Positions 9,792-19,182 of a DNA stretch of 24,855 nt are shown here, one piece after another. The translations under genes and the position numbers were made by a program. Source of the stretch: Letharia columbiana (Eukaryota > Ascomycota > Lecanoromycetes > Lecanorales > Parmeliaceae); the NCBI RefSeq assembly GCF_014066305.1, contig NW_023501163.1, positions 1 to 24,855 of the forward strand, written 5' to 3'. The notes under the pieces were generated by a model. It ran no database searches. It saw only the letters and a program-made list of their open reading frames with translations, and was not told the origin of the DNA. How positions within the stretch are numbered: position 1 is the stretch's first letter; each line of letters begins with the position of its first letter.

Positions 9792-10818
9792 TCAGTATCC
9801 GTACTTCTTCGAAAAGAAATCGGCCAAAAACCCAGCGGAGATCGCGGTGCCGACATAACCACTTCCAGGACCAAACGCCCAAGCGCAACTGTCGCCGTCT
9901 TCCAAATCGACAACCCAAATCATCCTTGCCAACAGGAGAGCGGCTCCGCCACACGATATAGCGTAGTATGGTGCGCCAAAACCTGCCAGTTGACCCGCCA
10001 ATACCAGAAAGTAGAGCTGCACGGCAGTCGCTATGTAGCAGGCTGGTTTCGTTCCCTTCCTTCCGAGGCGTACGGCGAGTCCTTTGACGCCAGCCTTTAG
10101 GTCATCGAGGTAATCCTGATGAGCGTAAATGGTGTCAAAGATGACAGTCCAGATAATCCCAGCGATGTATAGACATGCCGCTGACTGGGCCAGTGGTGCT
10201 TCGATGACTTTGGACACACGGGCTGAGAGATCCAACGACGGGTCCAACAGAGGCGTCAGCGGATCCTTCCCGACCATCGCAGTCACCAGAAAGATGGCAT
10301 AAGACAGCCCGAATCCCAGCTCGACTTGGGGGTAGTTTGTGCAGCGCTTCAGGAAGGGGTAGATGAACAAGAGAACGCCGTCTACGGTGGCGTGAATTAA
10401 CGTCAAATTGTCGAAGGGTAACAAGATGCAGACTCCAACGGCAATCTGTACGGCGGTGAAGAAATGCGCCTGCACCGTCGTGACGGCACCCCGTGGAATA
10501 GGCCTCACTCGGCAGCGAGCGACCTGGCGATCAAAGTCCTGATCTTGGTTGTCGTTCCAGGTGCAGGTAATGCCGCGGAAGACGGTCGTCCATAATCCCA
10601 TGTGCGCTGCGAGGAGCACAAGAGCTTTCAGATCAATATCGCTGGAGAATGGGGGGGATGTTGATGGCAAACCCAAGCCCTATCAAGTAGTGCCAGTAGA
10701 AAGCCCAGAACCCTGACAGACGGTCGAGACGCATGAGTTCGGCGTACGGAACCCATGCGTCTGGTATGAAGCGAAAGAGGCCATGACTCGGCTTGCTGTA
10801 GCCTTTGACTTCATTCAT
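9792..10818 (-). pseudogene. UbiA-family prenyltransferase, broken by a one-base insertion in a G7 run
   Basis: A membrane prenyltransferase that would attach an isoprenoid chain to an aromatic or polyketide acceptor using Mg2+. The N-terminal frame (10818 to about 10652) reads MNEVKGYSKPSHGLFRFIPD, then WVPYAELMRLDRLSGFW, and stops at 10633-10635. The rest lies in a second frame ending at 9792. It has the first Asp-rich motif NDNQDQDFDRQVARCRVRP (about residue 88) and the second, DTIYAHQDYLDD (about 228), plus several hydrophobic segments. The frames meet at the G7 run 10651-10657 (C7 in the gene); six bases would join them into about 341 residues, a usual length. A 31-bp GT-AG 'intron' could also restore frame but is too short to believe. 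No mitochondrial targeting peptide is evident, so it resembles fungal meroterpenoid-cluster enzymes more than COQ2. No polyketide synthase or cyclase is in the window. The break is real or an assembly error. Confidence 0.85.
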
Positions 10819-11100
10819 GGCGGGGGAGGGACTGGTACCGTCCGGGCTATGATGGGTATACTTGGTATAGGACTGCCAGGGTCACTCATAATAGAGAGAA
10901 GCGGTATGATGATGGGTAATATATGCAATCCCCCCGAGGGCCCAGGGTCGGAGGATTGGAACGGGAAGGGCTATCGTACTAGTACTAAAGCCTCGGGGCC
11001 GGACCTATCATCACCTTTATCCTTTCTTATAAACATCCGTATCTGCTACAGAAGAAATCAGGGTATTTCCTGAGAGCAACAGATTAGGGACACATACATA
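10819..11100. other. Upstream region of the prenyltransferase gene
   Basis: Ordinary-composition intergenic sequence preceding the minus-strand start at 10818. It contains two GC-rich patches, near 10930-10960 (CCCCCCGAGGGCCCAGGGTC) and near 10991-11003 (CCTCGGGGCCGGA). CGG-type half-sites like these could bind Zn2Cys6 regulators, but no paired site is clear. A plus-strand reading at 10783-11073 has no family features. Confidence 0.4.
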
Positions 11101-11310
11101 AAGGATTTACGTAGCATAAGCGTGGCAGTCTGGCCTGAATTCTTTAGTTACCTTACGGAGCTTTTTCCGTCTTACCTGCATAGAAACGAGGGGGCGGATC
11201 CATGTATGAAGGACTTACATAGTATAAGCGTGGCAGTCTGGCCTGAGATTCTTTAGTTGCCTTACGCAGCCTTTTCCGTCTTACCTGCATAGAAACGAGG
11301 GGGCGGATCC
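11101..11310. repeat. Tandem duplication, about 101-bp unit
   Basis: Unit 1 is 11101-11201 and unit 2 is 11209-11310, a period of 108-109 bp. Both contain AAGCGTGGCAGTCTGGCCTG, CTTACCTGCATAGAAACGAG and end GGGGGCGGATCC. They differ at few positions (for example GGATTTACGTAGC against GGACTTACATAGT). A shorter echo (CATGTATAGAAACAAGG) occurs near 11376. The copies are not RIP-saturated; the unit is short for RIP to recognise. Confidence 0.85.
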
Positions 11311-11582
11311 TAAAGGCCGTAATGATGACCGTCTCGTCCACCAAGGCTGCCCGAAGCTGAGATGCTTGGTTGTCCCATGTATAGAAACAAGGCAATGGGT
11401 AGCAGACCTACTGTAGGTCCCCACCAGGGAACGTCGGTAGTTCTCCGAATCGTCGGTGGGTGTAACCACGGGATACGATAATCTGGGCATTGTAACTCCT
11501 TGGTAGTGAAATCTTGACCCGCATTATCACACCGCATACGTTCCATAGCAATTTGTTTCGTAGGTTCGTCAGTATCGGACAC
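11310..11582 (-). CDS. Small hypothetical ORF, doubtful
   Basis: A 90-codon open frame from ATG at 11582 to TAG at 11310-11312. The product starts MSDTDEPTKQIAMERM and has one hydrophobic stretch, VGLLPIALFLYMG, that could be a membrane segment. I recognise no family. The stop lies at the edge of the 101-bp tandem unit, so the frame may be truncated by that duplication. It could be a remnant of a gene lost to the adjoining RIP block, or chance. The 11583-11755 stretch beyond it holds nothing recognisable. Confidence 0.25.
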   Translation of the reverse strand: MSDTDEPTKQIAMERMRCDNAGQDFTTKELQCPDYRIPWLHPPTIRRTTDVPWWGPTVGLLPIALFLYMGQPSISASGSLGGRDGHHYGL

Positions 11583-12609
11583 CTCGGAAGCCTATCTTAA
11601 TGTCAGGGGTATGGTGCACTACTGAGTGGCAGACTGTTAGAAAAGGGGCTTTGTGGGTCTTAAGCGCCGAGAGGACCCTAGATCGCTTAATCTACATACG
11701 CTTGACGGAGTCTTAGCGGATAAGCTTAGATAAGCGATCCCCTCGAGTTTTCTTTACTTTCTTAAAAATTAATTTTATTATTAAATCTATATATAAATAT
11801 ATATATCTTTTTAATTCTATATTACTATATAGCTTTAAAGCTCTAATTTAAAATTAAGTTTAATAATTTTCATTCTTTTAATTCTATTTAAAGATAGCGA
11901 TTTAAAATTAATATAATAATTACTATAAAAGTATTATTATAATACTTATAAAAGAAATTACTATTATTAATTAAAATATTAAATTAAAATATTATTATAA
12001 TATAATTAAAGATATTAGAGCGTATTATAAACTTTAATAAAAAGATTTTTATATTAATTATAGATAATAATTTAAGAGAAGAATTAAGTAATAAGAATAT
12101 TAATATTAATATAATTAATAGTTACTAAGAAAGTATCTCTAATAAAGAATAAGATATTAATTAATTAATAAATAAATAAATAAATTTATATATTAAATAA
12201 TAGAAATTAATATTTTACTTATAGTCGAGATAAATTTATATAAAAATATTATCTTTAATTTTTAAAAGTAGAAATTATTTTATTTAAATAAAATTAAATA
12301 TTTTTAAATTATAGTAATAATAGTAATACTAATATATTTAAATTATTAATAATTTATAAAATAAAGAGAATTTTAATTAAATTTTAATTTTAAATATAAT
12401 AATATTATCTAGTATTTTTAAAAGATAATTAAGTTAGAGAAATTATTAGTTTATTATAAAAAGAGAATTTAAAAATATTAAATATTTATATAAAAGATAA
12501 ATAAGATATTTTATCTAATCTTAAAAAACTTTCTTATTAAAATCTTTAATAGTAATTAAAAAAAGCTATAGACTAATTAAAAGAAAAGATTTTTAAATTA
12601 TAATTATTA

Positions 12610-13005
12610 GTATATATAATAGAATAACATAGAGCTAAATTAGAAAATCTTAAATTTATATATATAGCTAATTATAAATTTAATAGATCTACGCTTTTTA
12701 ATTAGATATCGCGGGTAAATAAATTAACGTTCGTAATTATTAAAATCTCTTTTTCTACTTTTAATCTTTTAATAACTTTATTATTTTCTATTAAAATTTA
12801 ATAAAAAAAATTTAATTATAGATCGTACTTTACGCTTTTTAATAATAATAAAATTATAAAATTTAATCTTATAGTTTTTTAAAGATAAGAAATTTAAATA
12901 TCGCTTATTAAAGATCGCTTATTAAAGATCGTTTATTAAATTTACTCGATAGCTCTAATTAAAAAAAAAGTTATAAATTTAATTTATAGACCTTTACTCG
13001 TATAG
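12610..13005 (-). repeat. Repeat family A, near full-length reverse copy
   Basis: On the plus strand it runs from AGTATATATAATAGAATAAC through GATCTACGCTTTTTAATTAG, CGCGGGTAAATAAATTAACG and three TCG(C/T)TTATTAAA units to ATAGACCTTTACTCGTATAG, about 395 bp. It is most like the copy at 4590-4975. Confidence 0.7.
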
Positions 13006-13036
13006 AATAAAAAGTTAATAAACTTTCTATTAAATT

Positions 13037-13212
13037 AAATTATAGATTTAATAAATTATAGATTTAATAAATTATAGATTTAATAAATTATAGATTTTAT
13101 AAATTATAGATTTTATAAATTATAGATTTTATAAATTATAGATTTAATAAATTATAGATTTAATAAATTATAGATTTAATAAATTATAGATTTAATAAAT
13201 TATAGATTTAAT
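13037..13212. repeat. Perfect 11 x 16-bp minisatellite
   Basis: Eleven contiguous units of 16 bp. Units 1-3 and 7-11 read AAATTATAGATTTAAT; units 4-6 read AAATTATAGATTTTAT. There is no other variation. It lies between two family A copies in a RIP block. The block-wise variants show that expansion occurred after a point change in one unit. Confidence 0.95.
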
Positions 13213-13331
13213 ATTATTTAAGCGTATATAGATATTAATTAAAAAAAATATATATATATATATTAATATTATCTTTAATTTCTAAAGATATAAATTAATA
13301 TCTATTTTAAAAATTATTTTAAAAATTTAAT

Positions 13332-13932
13332 TAGTATATATAATAGAATAAGGTAGAGCTGAGCTTGAAAACCTTGAATTTGTATGTGCAGCCAATCATC
13401 AATTCGATAGGTCTACGCTTTTTGATTAGACACCGCGGGTAAATAAATTAGCGTCCGCAACCATCAAAATCTCGCCCTCCTCATCAAGAATTAGGTGTAC
13501 GTTATTGATATATAAAATAACTCTTTTTTTTCTATTAAAATTTTGAGATTCTTTTTCAAATTATAGAACGAAATGTGAGCTTTCAGGTAAAAAAAAGAAT
13601 TTCTAAATTTAGTCTTATAATTATCAAAGCGTAAGGAATTCAAATATCGCTCATCAAAGTTCGCTCGACAGTCGGACAGCCTTAATCAGGTACACATTAT
13701 TTAATTTTAGAATAACTTTTTTATTTTCTATTAAAATTTTATGATTTAAATTTTAAATTATAGCATAAAATGTGAGCTTTCAGATAAAAAAAGAATTATT
13801 AAATTTAGTCTTATAGATATTTAAAAGCAAGGAATTCAGATATTACTCATCAAAGATCGCTTATTAAAATTTACTCGACAGCCCTAATTAAAAAAATGGT
13901 TATGAATTTAATTCATAGGCCTTTACTCGTTC
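13332..13932 (-). repeat. Repeat family A, least-mutated copy with duplicated left half
   Basis: The part at 13332-13690 keeps many CA and TG dinucleotides, for example GTATGTGCAGCCAATCATCA and CGCGGGTAAATAAATTAGCG, and so is the best guide to the unmutated sequence. A second left half follows at about 13697-13932, repeating GTGAGCTTTCAG, GGAATTCAGAT and the CTCATCAAAGATCGCTTATT motif, and ending TATGAATTTAATTCATAGGC then CTTTACTCG. The TATGAATTTAATTCATA near the end is palindromic apart from its central base. Confidence 0.7.
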
Positions 13933-14240
13933 TTTATAAAACTTTATTTTAATCTTCGTTACTAATTAGCTAATAGTTAAATTATATTAATTAAGCGAAA
14001 TAAACTTATAATACTTATAATATACTTAAAAAAAATTTAAATTTAAAAGAATATAAAATAGATAATATTTTTATCTTATAAGAAGATTAATATTAAGAAA
14101 ATTAAAATTCTTAATATATAAGTAAGAACGAATTATAATTATCGCGTAGATAAAATAATTTAAACTTAAAGAATAAATAATTTAGAGATTATAAGTTTAA
14201 AGATATATTTAAGAATAATAAATCTTATTTAAATAATATA

Positions 14241-14643
14241 AAGTATTATAATTATAAATGAAAAGAGTATTATATCTCTATTTATATTAAATTATAAAAA
14301 GCGTATTAAGCGTTATAAATATATTTTCTATATTATTAATAAGAAATATTTCTTAATAATTTTAAATCTTTTAGTTTTAATTAATAAGTAAATTAAGATA
14401 AATATAAAAGATTAAATTTAGCGTTTTAAAATTAAAAAGTAGTTACTTAAGATTTAAATATTTTAATAATTCGCGAATATTTTAAAAGAATATAAGACTT
14501 TTTATACTTTAATTATAATAAGAATAGTAATTATAAATAAGAAATAAATTATTAATATAATTAAAATATAAAGTATTTATATAAATAGCGTAGAGATTAT
14601 TCTTAAACTTTCTAATAAGTTAAAGAAATATAAAAATATATTC
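14241..14643 (+). mobile_element. Possible RIP-mutated retrotransposon gag/pol fossil
   Basis: In the frame of 14241 the codons at 14244-14285 are TAT TAT AAT TAT AAA TGA AAA GAG TAT and on to TAT. Undoing RIP changes (TGT to TAT for Cys, CAT to TAT for His) puts Cys and His in CX2CX4HX4C spacing, as in retroelement zinc knuckles. Further on, in another frame (14587-14643), the sequence reads VEIILKLSNKLKKYKNIF, which resembles the short motif before the reverse transcriptase of Ty3/Gypsy polyproteins. Both rest on permissive reading of mutated DNA, so the call is weak. Confidence 0.3.
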
Positions 14644-14648
14644 TTATT

Positions 14649-15376
14649 AAATCAAAAACTGCTCGACGTCGCTACCGAAACTCAAAAAACAGCCGTCCAG
14701 TTTTACAACGATCACGGGCTTGACCTCGTCCAAAAGCTGTGTTATTATAGGTTCAAAGTCGAACAAGGTCTGGCAAAAGTGAGTCTAGAAGAGGCTCAGA
14801 ACAACGCCGTTATCATCAGATCAACAAAGGAGTATCTACGAAAGTGAACAACGCTTTCAGCCTCCTTGATTAAGGTGATTTTGAGGAAGCTTCAATTCGC
14901 TAGGTCGGCTTTGGCAAACTTCTCCTTATCAACAGCTCATACTCTATCTGAATTACAAGCCGCATTTCCCTGTTAGCTAGATACATAAAAAGTGGTGGAC
15001 TGATGCATCCTTTAGGGCTTCGTGAGCTTACGCAGTCGTCCTGTGCTCTTGCGGAGCATGCACGTATACATCTAGCGGCTTTTGAAGTCAAAGAAAAGAG
15101 CGGTTCACTGTAGAAGATCATGTTTGGTTGACTAATACAAGTTCGTACTGTGCATGGATGGATCCACCTGTCGGAGCGGCCACTTCCACCTTTCTCTGGT
15201 GTTCAACCAAACAGCTTTCAAACTTTGAATTCACTTTTTGCCGGCAAAGCCGGAGGAAGAGAACCAACAGTCTTTATTTCGATTGCCGTGAAGACCTGCA
15301 AATCCCTCTGGCTGAAGGGAAGATTTTTTCAAATTATCCTAATATCACGTCAAGCACGACTATTATATTGTTGTAA
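14649..15376 (+). pseudogene. Decayed coding segment upstream of the P-loop gene
   Basis: Coding-like composition returns exactly at the RIP edge. An open frame at 14649-14847 encodes about 65 residues (LLDVATETQKTAVQFYNDHG, later VEQGLAKVSLEEAQNNAVII) and ends in TGA. Shorter coherent pieces follow in other frames, for example SALANFSLSTAHTLSELQAA near 14905-14970 and EHARIHLAAFEVKEKSGSL near 15054-15114. At 15240-15262 one frame reads FAGKAGG, reminiscent of a damaged Walker A loop, but the downstream residues do not support it. No family is recognised. It may be the N-terminal part of the next gene, truncated by the repeat block. Confidence 0.45.
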
Positions 15377-18043
15377 TCTATCGTTGCCCAAGGGTTACAT
15401 GATAGATGCATTTCGAATGAACAAGTAAGGATGTGCATATGGGAATGTTTGTTTATTGATTCAATGGTCTTTGCGAATCGCCGGACAGATCGAGACGCGG
15501 CCAACGCTGTCTTGGAAACATTCAGGAGGCTATTAAGTGGGGTGATTGAACTCAGGAAGAACAAAGAGTTAATCGTGGTGGTCGATCATGTGGACCAGTT
15601 GTCTGGAGAGCCCTCAACTTCGTTGAGAAAAACGCTGCAGGTGATTCAGGAAATGATGGATTCTCGACTTGCCACTAAGCTTCATTATGTTCTCGTGGGT
15701 AAACCGATACGAGAGAATAAGGGATTTCCTATTGTTGATGAGAATACAGAGTATCATAGTAAGCTATAGGGAAATTCGTGTTGTTGGATTCCGCTGATAG
15801 GCGTCTAGAGCGCGTGAGATTCGACGATATGGACCACTTGAAAATCGACCCCCGACGACGGCGGATATACGCAAAAGGCTTCGCTCTGGAAAAGGTCCTA
15901 GTCTCGGCACCCATACTCGCAGTAGGGTTGAAGTTTCTATTAGGAGCCGACAGATCCCAGGTCAACCGCAGCGAACAACTCGATATAGAAGAGAAAGAGG
16001 CTGACCATAAGGACGCGCTTTGGCGAGTAGCTACAGCAGGCTCACTTCTCAGCCAATTTAACATATCTCAAGATTTGCAGATTGTGCAGACTGATCAAAC
16101 CGCGAGTAATCTCGCAAGAGCCGAGTATCAGGCGCGTGAGCGTGACCAAATATTCCCAGATCGACAAAGGGCACTCGCTCGGCGCAAGCGATATCCTGAT
16201 ACAGTAATCATCGACAGCGAGCATGTGACCATCGTCAAAGATCTTCAAACTGGGGACTGGGATCTGAGGGGACTGTTGGTCGAAGCCGACGGAAGCTCCC
16301 TTTGGGACTTGATGGTCAACTTATCAAAGTTTAATAGCCAAAGGGAGCCCGAAGATGACGTCTGATGAGACTAGGACTCTTCTCGAAACGATGATCAAGG
16401 ATGCACGTCGTCTTTGCATAAGAAGTCCGATTCTCTTTACCATGTCCGCGAGAGTACGCATCATCAATTCCGAGAACACTTCTATGGACTAATGGACCAA
16501 TGTTCAAAACCCTGACCACCAGCAAGGGTATCAAAGAGATTATCTCGCTCAGCGCAGCATCTTACGCTTCTCTGGATCCTACCGGTAGCGACGATTCGAC
16601 CCAGAAACACATCGGACCGCGTTCCCGCAAATGGTTGTGTTACTCCTGTCGCTCTGGAACAATGAAGATCTTGCGGAGATCAAGGATTTCTTGGAAGCGA
16701 CGTATAAGCTCAAAACTGACCGACCCGACATTGAGTTGTTGATCTTGAAGCTCTTCCTTTGTTTTCGATCAACCCGCGGGTATTCTTGAGCGCGTTGTTG
16801 CCCGCCATCGTTGGATTTCCACTAGAAAGTGGCAACGCCAACATAGATGAAGACCATAGTAATATCTGGAACATGTTCATGAGGAGAAATCCCGAAGATG
16901 GCTATCTCCTTCCCCGGACAGTCGACGATCTCGACCGGAAATTCCTCTCATGGATTGTCAAGTGGCCAGACGAGGGCTTCAGATCCACATCGATCTTCAA
17001 CACTCTGCAATACGCAGGACGTCTAAGAACGATCAACGACATCCCTCCCGTCGAGGTTCACCCTAGATCGGATTGCACTGAGTTGACTAATGTCATGACC
17101 GACGACAGCAGATATGTCATTAGTCCCCAAGACCTCGATAACATCATTTATATGACACCAGGGAGATATCCCGTGCAAGAGACCGTGGGGGGGAAACGGT
17201 GTTATGATTTAATCATTCAAGAGACACTGCTCAATGGCAAACTGTATCAAGCACGAAAAAGATCGTCCAGGGTAAACCAATGGCTAGCTAATCCGAGACG
17301 AGGTGGCAATGTGGTGAGCAAACTAGTCCGGGGAAGGTCGGACTATCAGCCATTCCTAAACGATGTCAGAGGCACTGGGAGACTCGTGAAGGTACTCGCA
17401 ATCTTAAACCAGGCGACTCTGGCCATCACATATAAGATGGAGGGGGTGCAAGGTCAGTCGGATAGATGCCGTTCAAAACACGGCCAGAGACATCCGACAT
17501 TTGCGCGCCTTCATCAGCCATATTGAGCAGCGTGAAGACACGACGCATCATTTCAGTCCGGAGAAGCGCGAATTGAAGCAAAATCTGGATCAAGCGAAAG
17601 CCCAGATAAGTCTGGCTGAGCAGAGTCGAACGAGGATCGGCTTGGACCAAGAACTCTCCAGTGAGCCGGTAGCGAAGTGTCTGTATACCGAAGGGTTGAA
17701 AGATGGTGGTGTCTGGAATGGTTATGAAGCACGGTGTGAGCAGCACAATGGGAACCTACGCGTCGAAGCCATAAAGTCAACCATCGGTGACGTAAAATGG
17801 CTGATGAGGGAAGTCATCGAGCTTTCCCTCCATCAGCAGCGGTCCAAGCTGTTTGTTACGCCTCTGAAAGCGATCCTGGAAGGTCATCGGGATGATGAGG
17901 TCCAAGTCGGTGACGTTGTGGCACGAGGACAGCTCTGGACCAAACGCGGCTTTCAGCATGATCAATTATTTGAGAATAGTGAGCGTGGAGGAACAGAATC
18001 AGAGCCGATGTGGGAGGAATCGAATACAGGAACCCCATGCTAA
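15377..18043 (+). pseudogene. P-loop NTPase-like accessory protein, frame-disrupted
   Basis: The first part is coherent: frame 15377-15758 joined to 15809-16365 across a 50-bp intron (GTAAGC donor, CTGAT branch point, TAG acceptor). It contains KELIVVVDHVDQL, a Walker B-like strand (hydrophobic run then DxxDxL), followed by a hydrophobic strand in LHYVLVGKP, as in STAND/AAA-type ATPases. After 16365 the sense frame jumps repeatedly: ETMIKDARRL near 16385, SLYHVRESTHHQFREHFYGL near 16431-16490, NPDHQQGYQRDYLAQRSILR near 16508-16565, LLILKLFLCF near 16740, then a long open stretch 16759-17440 (for example NPRVFLSALLPAIVGFPLES) and, after a shift at about 17445, a helical segment 17450-18043 (RIDAVQNTARDIRHLRAFIS). 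At least five shifts argue for a dead gene, although one or two could be unrecognised introns. The P-loop itself is not seen. Function unknown; a defence or incompatibility role is only suggested by the HET neighbour. Confidence 0.6.
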
Positions 18044-18229
18044 GGTTGTATGCCGCTTCAAGTGAAAGAGGTTCTTGATCGCAAGAAACAAATTTTCCGG
18101 GGAGCATAAGAGATTGGAGTCGTGTAGTCACTGATGTGACGAGAACATCATGCAGGTTGCGTAATTCAACTCGACTCGCGCGAACAAAGGCCTAAATCAG
18201 CTTGTGGGCATCAAGAAATATGGGGAAAC

Positions 18230-19182
18230 ACAGGTCTTCCCGTGTTCGAGCTAATGAAGATGACCCAAGCGAGGCAGGTGAGTGACCCAAGGGACAAGAT
18301 CTATGTATGGAGTGCTGTCACTCGTAAAGAATGAGAATTCGCTCCCGTATCTTCCAACCTACGATATTGACCCGCGTACTTTATATCGCGACTTCGCAGT
18401 ACATGCGATCGTTCAGAGTCAGGAATTACGGTTATTAGAGGTATGCGAAATGAATGAGTCTTCGCTGCTTGTTCAACTCATCCTGGGTTCCGACCTGGTC
18501 AGCCAAAGGATTACTTATCGACTCACTCACCTCGGACAGAGACCCCTTTTTGTGCAGCAGGCCCGCTAATCGAGCGAGCGCGACTCAGAGTACAAGGCGA
18601 TACTCTCCTAGCCCTAAATGTAGTCGTCGATGGAATCGAAGCTGTTGGCACACAAATAGAATGTTGCGCACAAGAAACAGGACAGTCGTACGACGATTTC
18701 GAGTGGACTCAAATGGGGTTAATCCATACCGAGTTTCGGAAGATGATCGATAAGAGTACAGCATACGGCTCTTCAGAGGACGTAAAAGAAGAAGTGAGAT
18801 CACATACAGTCGTCGGCGGACGAGACGCGGACTACCGTCGAGCTGAGCAAGATAGTGCCAACACACGAGTGGTTACAGAGCCATTGGGGAACCGTGTCCG
18901 TTGAGCCAAGCGACCCAAGATGCGAGCATATCATGGAGGCTCAGAAACGGATAGTGCAGACAGCTGATGGTCGGCGACTCTGCTTGTCGAGCAAAGTGAG
19001 AATTGGATGGGTGCCCAAGAAAGGGAGGGAGGGGGACCTGATTGCTGTGGCGGCAGGCTCCCAAATTCCAATCGTACTACGTTCCCGACGGGATGAAGAG
19101 TATGAGGTCGTCGGGGGATGCTATATCCACGGGATTGGACGAAGGGCGGCAAGATGGAGATGGTGGTCTTACGTTTGGTTGA
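18230..19182 (+). pseudogene. HET-domain (heterokaryon incompatibility) protein, decayed
   Basis: HET proteins trigger cell death after fusion of genetically different hyphae. Visible pieces of the family, in order and in different frames: FELMKMTQARQVSDPRDKIY (about 18245-18304), the DPRDKxY signature; YGVLSLVKN and YDIDPRTLYRDFAVHAIVQS (to about 18445); SSWVPTWSA (about 18479-18508), matching the usual SWVPDWS; LRVQGDTLLALNVVVDGIEA (about 18580-18645), the 'L-x-V-x-G-x-x-x-D-x-I' turn; and the C-terminal module GRRLCL...GDLIAVAAGSQIPIVLR...YEVVGGCYIHGI (about 18968-19133), ending after a last shift at TGA 19180-19182. The N-terminal half of the domain (SYVWG and the ICINQ-like section) is not found. 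A TATG duplication at 18302-18309 causes one shift, and at least four more follow. Clearly a pseudogene. Confidence 0.88.

Larger units (their letters stand above)
11755..14645. other. RIP-mutated AT-rich block 2
   Basis: About 2.9 kb with the same CA/TG-poor, CG-retaining composition as block 1 (12001-12060 has no CA or TG). It holds two or three family A copies, a 16-bp array and a possible retroelement fossil. The stretch 11755-12605 has no repeat I could match elsewhere in the window. One segment, 13332-13690, is only lightly mutated. The right edge is abrupt at about 14645, where coding-like sequence begins at once. Confidence 0.88.

Noticed and set aside
10633..10690. 31-bp micro-intron restoring the prenyltransferase frame
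   Set aside because: Too short for fungal splicing and without a branch point; a homopolymer indel is simpler.
10783..11073. Plus-strand open frame over the prenyltransferase start
   Set aside because: Overlaps the 5' end and promoter of the real gene and has no recognisable features.
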